A model generated the notes under the pieces. The model made no database searches, was not told the DNA's origin, and saw nothing but the letters and a program-made list of their open reading frames with translations. This document shows positions 5,237 to 11,099 of a DNA stretch of 11,099 bases, one piece after another; the first letter of the stretch is position 1; the number at the start of each line of letters is the position of its first letter. The stretch is taken from contig CAZCXP010000080.1 of assembly GCA_964502665.1 (NCBI GenBank), positions 1 to 11,099 on the forward strand, in the 5' to 3' direction. The translations under genes and the position numbers were made by a program. This stretch comes from SOKG01 sp964502665. Its GTDB lineage: Bacteria > Chloroflexota > Dehalococcoidia > SZUA-161.

Positions 5237-6832
5237 ATGGCCGATATGAGAGAAAAGCTTCAGGAGCTTGAGGAACGCAGGAAAAGGCTGCAACCCGGGG
5301 GCGATGAGGCTGCTATAGAGAAGCAACACGGCAGGGGTAAGCTGACAGCCTGGGAGAGGATAGGGAGGTTTTTCGATGCCGGGACCTTCCGGGAGATAGG
5401 GATATGGACGCAGCCAATGAAGACCGGCTTTGATATCGACAACAGGGAGCTTCCGCGCGATTCTGTGATCATTGGCTGTGGTAAGGTCCGTGGCCGCGAT
5501 GTTTATGCTTATGCACATGATTTCACCGTGCTGGCCGGCACTCAGTCTACAATTCAGAATAGCAGAGTGGCCAGGACAATGGAAAGAGCCATGGAGGAAG
5601 GCATTCCCATGGTGGGGATGATTGATTCGGGTGCTATCAGAATACATGACCTGTTCGGCAGAGCAGGATTCAAGGTGCCTGTACGCGGTAGCCCGGTCGG
5701 TGGTGGGGGCGGGTTCATGTACTACCCGCCCCTGATGTCAGGGGTAGTGCCCAGTATCACCATCATGCTGGGTCCGTGCTACGCCGGTTCCGCCTACTCC
5801 CCGATAATGGCTGATTTTGTCATTATGCGTAGGGAGATAGCCTATATGTCGGTGGCGTCGCCCCCTATCCTGAAGGCAGTCACCTTCAGGGATGTAACCC
5901 AGGAGGAGATTGGGGGGGCATGGATGCATTCCACGATTACCGGCTCCAGCGACATACTCGTCGACAGCGATGAAGAAGCTATAGACAACTGCCAGGAACT
6001 CCTCAGTTTTCTACCCTCCAATTGGAGGGAGAAACCAGCCGTAGTAGATACGGGAGACGATCCCGAGCGTATCGATGAAAGGCTTCTGGATATTGTGCCG
6101 ACGGATGTGTCTGAAGCGTATGATATGCACGAGGTCATTTCCTCCATTGTGGATAAGGGACACTTGTTTGAGTTGCAGGCGCTCTACGCTCCCAATATGA
6201 TAATAGGCTTTGCACGTCTGGCCGGTCAAACGGTAGGAATCGTAGCCAATAACCCTGCAGTCGGGGATGGCTGTGTCGATGTGAACAGCTCGGACAAAGA
6301 AGCGCGTTTCATCAGATTTTGCGATTGCTTCAATATACCGCTGATTTTCCTGGTAGATACTCCAGGTTTTCTGCCGAGCCTGGAGCAGGAGCAAAGCAGG
6401 GACGGGTTGGAGAGGAATGCTGCTAAACCGGTATTCGCCATCTGTGAGTCTACAGTGCCCAAGATCACGGTGTATGTAAGAAGATGCTACGGCGCGGGCC
6501 GTTTGGTCATGGGCACCGAGCGTATGGGGTGCGATGCGGTATATGCCTGGCCTACTGCCGACATCAGAATAGAGGAATTCGATAGGGCGGCGGATGAACT
6601 CTACAAAGCCGAGATAGAGGCTGCGGAGAATCCTGAGGAGCTGCGGCGGGAATTGATGGAGAACATACACGACAAATATGCCACGCCTTATCATGTCGGA
6701 GGTATTCAAGGGGCCGATGACATCATCGATCCCAGGCAAACGAGACCGATCTTGGTGAACACGCTGCACAGGCTGTCCAAGAAGCTAGAACCAGTGAGAC
6801 CTTGGAGAAAGCATTCCCTGATTCCCCTATAG
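5237..6832 (+). CDS. Acyl-CoA carboxylase carboxyltransferase subunit (paralogue 2), 531 aa
   Basis: This is the second AccD/PccB-family carboxyltransferase, full length and clearly homologous to the preceding gene (shared VVDTGDDP, AGQTVG, NNP, RFCD.FNIPL and the RP.RKH tail). Conserved blocks are KLTAWERI (35-42), SGVVPSITIMLGPC (168-181), YSP (187-189), DVTQEEIGGAWMH (219-231), DTPGFLP (374-380) and AWPT (437-440). Differences from the usual family are SGAIR for SGGAR (131-135), YAGSAYSP for AGGAVYSP (182-189) and YGAGRL for YGGAYD (418-423). The MGAEGAV block after AWPT is lost, and there is an insertion of about 11 residues rich in glycine (PVGGGGGF, 153-160). The ATG at 5237 has a perfect AGGAGG 6 nt upstream; the TTG just before it is less likely. 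It probably forms a mixed oligomer with paralogue 1; this is inference from gene order and complementary motif loss. Confidence 0.92.
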   Translation: MADMREKLQELEERRKRLQPGGDEAAIEKQHGRGKLTAWERIGRFFDAGTFREIGIWTQPMKTGFDIDNRELPRDSVIIGCGKVRGRDVYAYAHDFTVLAGTQSTIQNSRVARTMERAMEEGIPMVGMIDSGAIRIHDLFGRAGFKVPVRGSPVGGGGGFMYYPPLMSGVVPSITIMLGPCYAGSAYSPIMADFVIMRREIAYMSVASPPILKAVTFRDVTQEEIGGAWMHSTITGSSDILVDSDEEAIDNCQELLSFLPSNWREKPAVVDTGDDPERIDERLLDIVPTDVSEAYDMHEVISSIVDKGHLFELQALYAPNMIIGFARLAGQTVGIVANNPAVGDGCVDVNSSDKEARFIRFCDCFNIPLIFLVDTPGFLPSLEQEQSRDGLERNAAKPVFAICESTVPKITVYVRRCYGAGRLVMGTERMGCDAVYAWPTADIRIEEFDRAADELYKAEIEAAENPEELRRELMENIHDKYATPYHVGGIQGADDIIDPRQTRPILVNTLHRLSKKLEPVRPWRKHSLIPL

Positions 6833-6872
6833 TTGGTGCTGGGTCGGTTCCAGCAAGAGAAGGGACCAAGTG

Positions 6873-6900
6873 CCCATCCCTGAGCATCGCCAGGGATGGG
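6873..6900 (+). terminator. Strong stem-loop after the carboxyltransferase pair, possible terminator or processing site
   Basis: CCCATCCCTG (6873-6882) and CAGGGATGGG (6891-6900) are perfectly complementary around an 8-nt loop. Three more pairs, one of them G-U, extend the RNA stem to about 13 bp (6870-6903). An outer inverted repeat, GTTGGTG (6832-6838) with CACCAAC (6915-6921), encloses it. No T-run follows, so it is not a textbook intrinsic terminator. It may be a weak terminator, an RNA-stabilising 3' end, or a processing point between the two halves of the carboxylase operon. Confidence 0.45.
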
Positions 6901-6940
6901 TACCTACTGTCTGTCACCAACGTAGTGCCGAGTACAAATC

Positions 6941-6969
6941 TTGACACAAACTGGCGCTGCCTATAAACT
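6941..6969 (+). promoter_or_regulatory. Internal promoter upstream of the biotin carrier gene
   Basis: A perfect TTGACA (6941-6946) is followed by TATAAA (6962-6967, 15-bp spacer) or, with 17-bp spacing, TAAACT (6964-6969). It lies between the stem-loop and the carrier gene, so the carrier and biotin carboxylase could be expressed separately from the two carboxyltransferases. If the N-gap is an artefact, the leader from about 6976 to the ATG is about 70 nt. Confidence 0.55.
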
Positions 6970-7011
6970 AGAGACTTGTTGCGTTCGGGTGTGGGGGCTT
7001 GGGACTGAGAG

Positions 7012-7066
7012 TAGAAGGCTGAATTAGAAGGAGAACAACCGAAGATGGCTCAAGAGATAATTGAGG
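7012..7066 (+). repeat. 55-nt copy of the biotin carrier gene start, contig-end overlap
   Basis: Bases 7012-7066 are identical to 7167-7221, including the ribosome site and the first seven codons of the carrier gene (ATG at 7045 here, 7200 in the other copy). One copy ends exactly where the Ns begin and the other begins exactly where they end. This is therefore not a second gene or a biological duplication but most likely the same sequence at the ends of two contigs. Confidence 0.85.
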
Positions 7067-7166
7067 NNNNNNNNNNNNNNNNNNNNNNNNNNNNNNNNNN
7101 NNNNNNNNNNNNNNNNNNNNNNNNNNNNNNNNNNNNNNNNNNNNNNNNNNNNNNNNNNNNNNNNNN
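7067..7166. other. Assembly gap of exactly 100 Ns
   Basis: This is a conventional placeholder for a gap of unknown size between two scaffolded contigs. Because the flanks share an identical 55-nt suffix/prefix, the true gap is probably zero or negative: 7011 would join directly to a single copy of the 55-mer, removing 155 positions. Confidence 0.95.
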
Positions 7167-7199
7167 TAGAAGGCTGAATTAGAAGGAGAACAACCGAAG

Positions 7200-7424
7200 A
7201 TGGCTCAAGAGATAATTGAGGCTCCTATACCAGGCAAGATAGTCAGCGTTACCGTCAGTGCTGGCGACACGGTGGAGGAAGATAGTGAGCTCTGCATCTT
7301 GCAGTCGATGAAGATGCAGAATCCAATATTATCCCCGGTGGATGGCACAGTTGTGGAGATTAAGGTTGAGGCAGGGCAGACGGTGGAAACCGGGGATGTT
7401 TTGATTGTTATCGAGGAAGATTAA
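7200..7424 (+). CDS. Biotin carboxyl carrier protein, stand-alone biotinyl domain, 74 aa
   Basis: This is the mobile biotin arm of the carboxylase: biotin on K38 is carboxylated by the biotin carboxylase and delivers CO2 to the carboxyltransferases. The protein is a single biotinyl/lipoyl barrel: APIPGKI (8-14) opens it, the target hairpin is QSMKMQNP (35-42) and DGTV.EI (48-54) is the mirrored half. It lacks the Pro/Ala-rich linker and N-terminal region of AccB, as in compact carriers of anaerobic acyl-CoA carboxylases and decarboxylases. The residues before the MKM core are QS rather than the commoner EA or ES, which biotin ligase should still accept (inference). AAGGAG lies 11 nt before the ATG. 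The biotin carboxylase gene starts 38 nt after its stop. The complete copy begins after the N-gap. Confidence 0.93.
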   Translation: MAQEIIEAPIPGKIVSVTVSAGDTVEEDSELCILQSMKMQNPILSPVDGTVVEIKVEAGQTVETGDVLIVIEED

Positions 7425-7462
7425 GGTGCTCATGCTGCTTTAAGGAAAGAGGTTAAAGAACG

Positions 7463-8857
7463 ATGTTCAAGAAAATCCTGGTTGCTAATCGGGGGGAGAT
7501 TGCTCTGAGGGCAGTGAGAGAATGCAGAGAGATGGGAATAGGGTCCGTTGCTGTCTATTCGGATGCAGATGCCGAAGCCCTGTTTGTCAGGCATGCTGAT
7601 GAAGCCTACGGTCTAGGAGACCCGGAGCCCAGTGGCAGCTACCTGAACATGGGGAAAATACTCGATATAGCTAAGCAGTCCGAGGCTGAAGCCATTTATC
7701 CTGGATATGGTTTCTTAGCCGAGAACCCTCAATTCGTTGAAGCCTGCGAAGCTCGTGGTATCGAGTTTATCGGACCTCCCAGCAAATCCATGAACGCGGC
7801 CAAGCCTAAGCATAAGGCTCGTGATCTCATGAAGGAGAAAGGGATTCCCGTTACACCTGGGTCTGATGGTGCTATCGAGGATGAGAGCGGCATGTCGCGG
7901 GCTTTCGATATTGCGGAGAGCATCGGGTATCCGGTGATTGTCAAACCCAGCGGTGCCGGCGGTGGGATAGGTATGAAAGTGGCTAAGAGCCAGGACGAGT
8001 TGGCGGCGGCCATGAACTACGCCAGGTCGCTGGGGGACGAGGCTTTTGGTCTGCCAGCTTTCTATCTGGAGAGATACGTTGCCAGGGCAAAGCACATAGA
8101 GTTCCAGATTCTGGCCGACAAAAAGGGCAACACCGTCTACGTAAGCGATCGTGAATGCTCCGTTCAAAGAAGGTATCAGAAGCTTATCGAGGAGGCACCT
8201 TCGCCCATAATGACTCCCGAACTGAGGGAGAAAATGGGAGCTACCGCGGTTGAAATCGCCAGGATATTGAACTATGTGAACGCGCTGACTGTGGAGTTCA
8301 TTTACTCCATGGACAGAGGTGAATACTATTTCAATGAGTGCAATACCCGACTTCAAGTGGAGCATCCCCTCAGCGAACTTCTTACGGGGATTAACCTGGT
8401 AAAGGAACAAATAAGGATTGCCGCTGGTGAGGAGCTTGGCTACACCCAGGATGACATAAAAGTCAGGGGTTGGAGCATAGAGTGCAGGATTAACGCTGAG
8501 GACCCTTTTATGAATTTCATGCCGGCCCCAGGCAAAATTACAGCTTACGAGCCTCCTGGCGGCTTTGGCGTCAGAGTTGATGGTGGGGTCTATGCAGGAT
8601 ATGCCATGCCATTCTACTATGACTCTTTGATTGCCAAACTGTTGACTTGGGGCAGGAACCGAGATGAAGCTATCTCGACCATGAAAAGGGCGGTTGGGGA
8701 ATATCGTATTGAGGGGGCGAAAACAAATCTCCCATTCCATATAGTAGCCCTGGATAATGAGTCCTTCGAAAAGGGAGATTATACTACACATTTCATAGAA
8801 GAGCAGGGAATATCGAAGAAGCTGCGCGAGCTTAAGAAAGCTGGAGTGTTCTCCTGA
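7463..8857 (+). CDS. Biotin carboxylase subunit of acyl-CoA carboxylase, 464 aa
   Basis: This subunit carries out ATP- and bicarbonate-dependent carboxylation of the biotin on the carrier protein. It has the usual three parts: N-terminal preATP-grasp (KKILVANRGEIALR, 3-16; YPGYGFLAENP, 79-89), ATP-grasp (about 115-320) and C-terminal domain (CRINAEDP, 341-348; PAPGKIT, 354-360; YDSLIAKL near 400). Active-site residues correspond well to E. coli AccC: K240 (for K238), E292, N294, R296, E300 and R342. Departures are I169 in the phosphate-binding glycine loop (GGGIGM instead of GGG-R/K-GM) and Y238 where the usual QRRHQK has histidine. Length is normal for a free subunit. The carrier gene lies 38 nt upstream, so the pair is probably one transcript. 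It is very likely the partner of both carboxyltransferases upstream, since no other copy is near. Confidence 0.95.
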   Translation: MFKKILVANRGEIALRAVRECREMGIGSVAVYSDADAEALFVRHADEAYGLGDPEPSGSYLNMGKILDIAKQSEAEAIYPGYGFLAENPQFVEACEARGIEFIGPPSKSMNAAKPKHKARDLMKEKGIPVTPGSDGAIEDESGMSRAFDIAESIGYPVIVKPSGAGGGIGMKVAKSQDELAAAMNYARSLGDEAFGLPAFYLERYVARAKHIEFQILADKKGNTVYVSDRECSVQRRYQKLIEEAPSPIMTPELREKMGATAVEIARILNYVNALTVEFIYSMDRGEYYFNECNTRLQVEHPLSELLTGINLVKEQIRIAAGEELGYTQDDIKVRGWSIECRINAEDPFMNFMPAPGKITAYEPPGGFGVRVDGGVYAGYAMPFYYDSLIAKLLTWGRNRDEAISTMKRAVGEYRIEGAKTNLPFHIVALDNESFEKGDYTTHFIEEQGISKKLRELKKAGVFS

Positions 8858-8908
8858 GCCCAGGGAAGCAAGCCACTCCCAATAACATCCTCTAGATACA
8901 TGCCATGG

Positions 8909-9011
8909 GCCCCTAAGGCGGCCGGGGCGCTAGCAATCGCTATTGCCTCAGAGGATTTCTGAGGAACATCAATGAATCAGCTTCTTGAGGCTGGTTTTTC
9001 GGGTCTCAAGA
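8909..9011 (+). other. Run of four short hairpins between biotin carboxylase and terC genes
   Basis: Four perfect inverted repeats follow one another: GCCCC/GGGGC (8909-8913, 8924-8928), GCAAT/ATTGC (8933-8937, 8942-8946), CCTCAGA/TCTGAGG (8946-8952, 8958-8964) and TCTTGAG/CTCAAGA (8983-8989, 9005-9011). The third hides the GAGGA that would be the ribosome site for an ORF at 8972. It could be a structured leader or the end of the carboxylase transcript. It does not match the yybP-ykoY manganese riboswitch as I remember it, although such a switch often precedes terC-type genes. Confidence 0.35.
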
Positions 9012-9307
9012 GCCAATGGGTGAGGATGGACGGCTGTCTGTCCCCAGGTAGAGCTATTCATTGCAGCGGTTCTCGTCCTGCCCCAATGAGCCTCAGAGGC
9101 CGTTATCGGCCACCCCATCTCGTCCAAGATGAATCGATGGACGCTACTTGCAATCTTGACAAAAGAGGGCGGGTATTGCAGTCTTGCTTAGGCAATGTGC
9201 CACATGTCAACCCGCAGGTTCATCATACCCTTCAAGCTGCAGAACAGGAGGATGAAATTGCAGCGCTGCTGGGCATTCGTGGTTTAGAGGATCAAGCGGA
9301 GTTTTGA
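8972..9307 (+). CDS. Doubtful hypothetical ORF, 111 aa
   Basis: I do not recognise this protein. For it: an ATG with GAGGA 6 nt upstream, a stop that shares one base with the terC start (TGATG), and a C-terminal third (about 85-111) that reads like an acidic amphipathic helix. Against it: the first 80 residues are rich in Arg, Pro, Cys and Ser without clear secondary structure or motif, like a chance frame. Its ribosome site is in a hairpin. It may be a decayed gene or simply the leader of terC. Apart from it and the hairpins, 8858-9306 contains nothing else I can support. Confidence 0.25.
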   Translation: MNQLLEAGFSGLKSQWVRMDGCLSPGRAIHCSGSRPAPMSLRGRYRPPHLVQDESMDATCNLDKRGRVLQSCLGNVPHVNPQVHHTLQAAEQEDEIAALLGIRGLEDQAEF

Positions 9308-10311
9308 TGTCTAGCCAGGTCTTAATGTGGATTGGCTTCAACGTTTTCATACTTGCGATGCTGGTCCTGGATCTAAGGGTTTTTCATCGTAAGGCCCATG
9401 TTGTTGGCGTCAGGGAATCGCTTCTGTGGACCGCTTTCTGGATTGCCTTATCCCTGCTCATCAACCTGGGAATCTACTTCTGGCGCGGTCCTGACACGGC
9501 ACTTGAATTCTTGACTGCCTATTTGGTCGAGAAGTCTCTCAGCGTGGACAACCTCTTCGTTTTTCTGCTGATTTTCTCCTATTTTGCTGTCCCCGCTCTT
9601 TACCAGCATAAGGTGCTTTTCTGGGGTATTCTGGGGGCGATGGTGATGCGGCTGGCTTTCATTCTTACCGGCGTAACGCTGATAGAGACATTTCACTGGG
9701 TACTGTATGTTTTTGGGGCTTTTCTGATTCTGACTTCTATCAGAATGGCATTGCAGAAGGACAGGCAGGTAGAACCAGAGAGGAATCCAGTGCTCCGGCT
9801 CTTCCGCCGATTTCTGCCCGTTACAGGCGGCTATGAAGGCGATAGGTTTTTCGTCAAGAGAGCCGCACGTTACATTGCCACGCCGTTATTTGTTGTAGTG
9901 CTGGTTGTTGAAACAACGGACGTTGTTTTTGCCATGGACTCGATTCCTGCTGTGCTCGGTATTACTGTCGATCCGTTTATCGTATACAGCTCCAACGTAT
10001 GCGCTATTTTAGGACTGCGTGCACTTTACTTCGCCTTAGCCGGGATTATGAGAACGTTTAGATACCTCCATTACGGGCTAGTCGCCGTTCTATTTTTTAT
10101 AGGGGTCAAAATGCTAATCGCAGAAATCTATGAAATACCGGTGGGCATTGCCTTGGGTGTGGTAGCGAGTGCGTTGCTCGTTTCCAGCCTATTATCTATC
10201 ATCTGGTCGCGCAGAGCGGGCATTGTTCTGGCACCGCCAGGTCCGCACGGTGGGGAAACCGAAGCCTGCCATCTGGAGCAGAGCGGGAAGGACAAGGAGC
10301 CTGACGTTTGA
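9307..10311 (+). CDS. TerC/Alx family integral membrane protein, 334 aa
   Basis: This is a multi-pass inner-membrane protein of the TerC family; the related E. coli Alx and B. subtilis members are linked to manganese efflux and to metallation of exported proteins. Several hydrophobic helices alternate with the family's acidic motifs: EKSLSVDNLFVF (75-86), ETTDVVFAMDSIPA (202-215) and SSNVCAILGLRALYF (228-242). The intramembrane acidic residues D81, D205 and D211 are likely metal ligands by family comparison. Length and the loop near 150-185 are typical of Alx. The polar C-terminal tail (about 303-334) is cytoplasmic or unstructured. The ATG at 9307 has GGAG 5 nt upstream; the TTG one codon earlier is less likely. 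The metallo-beta-lactamase-fold gene follows 34 nt later and may be co-transcribed. No tellurite genes are near, so a metal-ion role is more likely than resistance. Confidence 0.92.
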   Translation: MSSQVLMWIGFNVFILAMLVLDLRVFHRKAHVVGVRESLLWTAFWIALSLLINLGIYFWRGPDTALEFLTAYLVEKSLSVDNLFVFLLIFSYFAVPALYQHKVLFWGILGAMVMRLAFILTGVTLIETFHWVLYVFGAFLILTSIRMALQKDRQVEPERNPVLRLFRRFLPVTGGYEGDRFFVKRAARYIATPLFVVVLVVETTDVVFAMDSIPAVLGITVDPFIVYSSNVCAILGLRALYFALAGIMRTFRYLHYGLVAVLFFIGVKMLIAEIYEIPVGIALGVVASALLVSSLLSIIWSRRAGIVLAPPGPHGGETEACHLEQSGKDKEPDV

Positions 10312-10345
10312 CTTGTTGTTGACATAAGGTGATAAGGGAGCGGAG

Positions 10346-11099
10346 ATGGAGATAGCACCCGGCGTTCATTCGATTCCAGTGGCCACCAGCGGGTTTATGG
10401 GGGTGTATGCACCAAATGTCTATCTCGTGGTTGGTGGTGAAGCTGCTCTTATAGATTCGGGGTATTACGATAGGGAGGTAATCAAAACGCAGCTCGAGTA
10501 TATAGAGGCTCTGGCTCCACTGAGGCTGGCATATGTTCTGCTCACTCACCCTCATCCTGACCACATTGGGGGGTGCCGCAGTATTAGAGAGGCGACAGGT
10601 GCTCAAATCGTTGTCCATTCCCTGGGTGCTGGTCAGGCGGAGGACTATCAGGTGACGGCGGACATCCTGGTCGATGATGGAGATACCGTGGACATCGGCG
10701 GTGTTCGCCTGGAAGTGATTCACACGCCGGGACATACTCCCAACAGCATTTGTTTCTACATGAAGAAGGGTGAAATCCTGTTCACGGGGGATCATATCGT
10801 AGGCTTTGGCACCTCTGTTATCGAGGCTCCCGACGGTGACATGGCACAGTACATTGATTCTCTAAGGAAACTGTTGAACTACCGGGTTCGTCTCATCTGT
10901 CCCGGGCATGGTCCGCTAGTACGAGAGCCTGAACGCAAGATTAAGGAGCTCATCGCTCATCGCCTGGAGAGAGAGCAGCAGGTTTTGTCCTGCCTGCGAC
11001 AGGGGAGAAGAAGCGTAACAGAACTGGTAGCCGAGATTTACCCCGAGTTGGACCGACGTCTGGTTGAGCTGGCCAGAATGCAAGTCCTGGCTCATCTTA
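10346..11099 (+). CDS. Metallo-beta-lactamase-fold hydrolase, 3' end beyond window
   Basis: This is an MBL-superfamily hydrolase close to the LACTB2/glyoxalase II-like group. The 251 complete codons seen show the full metal site: THPHPDH (H68, H70, D72, H73), H130 in HTPGHTPNS, D149 in TGDHIVG and H188 in CPGHGP, predicted to bind two zinc (or iron/manganese) ions. Residues after about 195 form a helical tail (RKIKELIAHRLEREQQ) and the start of a winged-helix-like C-terminal domain (about 210-251), typical of LACTB2-type proteins of roughly 260-300 aa. The frame is open at the last base, so the C-terminus is missing. The ATG at 10346 is preceded by GGGAG and GGAG. It follows terC by 34 nt on the same strand. 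Substrate is unknown: thioester, lactone or RNA ends are all known for the fold. Confidence 0.9.
   Translation, partial: MEIAPGVHSIPVATSGFMGVYAPNVYLVVGGEAALIDSGYYDREVIKTQLEYIEALAPLRLAYVLLTHPHPDHIGGCRSIREATGAQIVVHSLGAGQAEDYQVTADILVDDGDTVDIGGVRLEVIHTPGHTPNSICFYMKKGEILFTGDHIVGFGTSVIEAPDGDMAQYIDSLRKLLNYRVRLICPGHGPLVREPERKIKELIAHRLEREQQVLSCLRQGRRSVTELVAEIYPELDRRLVELARMQVLAHL

Noticed and set aside
6011..6769. Minus-strand ORF of 252 codons opposite carboxyltransferase paralogue 2
   Set aside because: It is antisense to a conserved gene, the translation lacks any known fold pattern, and no promoter or ribosome site was found.
7715..8791. Long minus-strand ORF (358 codons) opposite the biotin carboxylase gene
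   Set aside because: It is fully antisense to a gene with all catalytic residues in place. Its product has no recognisable motif or domain and it lacks a convincing ribosome site. It is a shadow frame caused by codon bias.
9156..9184. TTGACA at 9156-9161 as a terC promoter
   Set aside because: No acceptable -10 box occurs at 15-19 bp; the nearest candidate, TATTGC, is only 12 bp away.
8860..9306. yybP-ykoY manganese riboswitch upstream of terC
   Set aside because: I looked for the conserved GGGGAGUA-type and GCGAGACC-type segments and did not find them in the right arrangement.
10308..10340. TTGACT (10308) and TTGACA (10319) as a promoter for the metallo-beta-lactamase-fold gene
   Set aside because: The matching -10 positions read GATAAG or fall within the coding start, so read-through from terC is more likely.
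1..11099. CRISPR arrays, tRNA or rRNA genes, transposases, phage or defence genes
   Set aside because: No regularly spaced repeats, cloverleaf-like segments, rRNA-like sequence or corresponding protein motifs were seen on either strand.

Overview
This window most likely comes from an uncultured, probably anaerobic bacterium. Chloroflexota (Dehalococcoidia-like) is my best guess, at moderate confidence. The hints are mid-range GC, frequent use of AGG/AGA and ATA codons, short dispersed palindromes of a kind common in that group (GTCATTCCCGC..., ATTGCGAGC...GCAATC, and a GTCGAAGGG/CCGTTC...GAACGG element), a cobalamin-type radical SAM enzyme, and split acyl-CoA carboxylase genes. A run of exactly 100 Ns shows that the sequence is a draft scaffold, probably a metagenome bin.

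Left part (1-3341), leftward transcription. After a palindromic repeat cluster (about 53-154) lies a tight four-gene unit read from right to left: moaE (molybdopterin synthase large subunit), an alpha/beta hydrolase, a B12-binding-domain radical SAM protein and an SRPBCC ligand-binding protein. Every junction overlaps (29, 1 and 29 bp with the starts chosen here). A good promoter (TATAAT with a 17-bp spacer) sits just before moaE. The radical SAM protein and the SRPBCC protein look like a small modification pathway of unknown substrate; the link to moaE is positional only.

Centre (3342-8857), rightward transcription. A roughly 335-bp divergent intergenic region carries two unrelated palindromic repeats and then a strong promoter (TTGACG, 17 bp, TAAAAT). 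It drives two adjacent, full-length but divergent carboxyltransferase paralogues (514 and 531 aa). A stem-loop region and a second promoter-like sequence follow, then a 74-aa biotin carrier protein and a 464-aa biotin carboxylase. Together they form a complete four-subunit biotin-dependent acyl-CoA carboxylase. Both carboxyltransferases depart from the usual oxyanion-hole sequences, in different places. A heteromeric or substrate-specialised carboxylase is therefore plausible, and this is the most interesting point of the window. The 100-N gap lies just before the carrier gene. It is flanked by an exact 55-nt end overlap, so it is very probably an assembly artefact.

Right part (8858-11099), rightward transcription. 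A stretch of about 450 bp holds a series of small hairpins and one doubtful ORF. It is followed by a TerC/Alx-family membrane protein and a metallo-beta-lactamase-fold hydrolase that runs off the end of the window.
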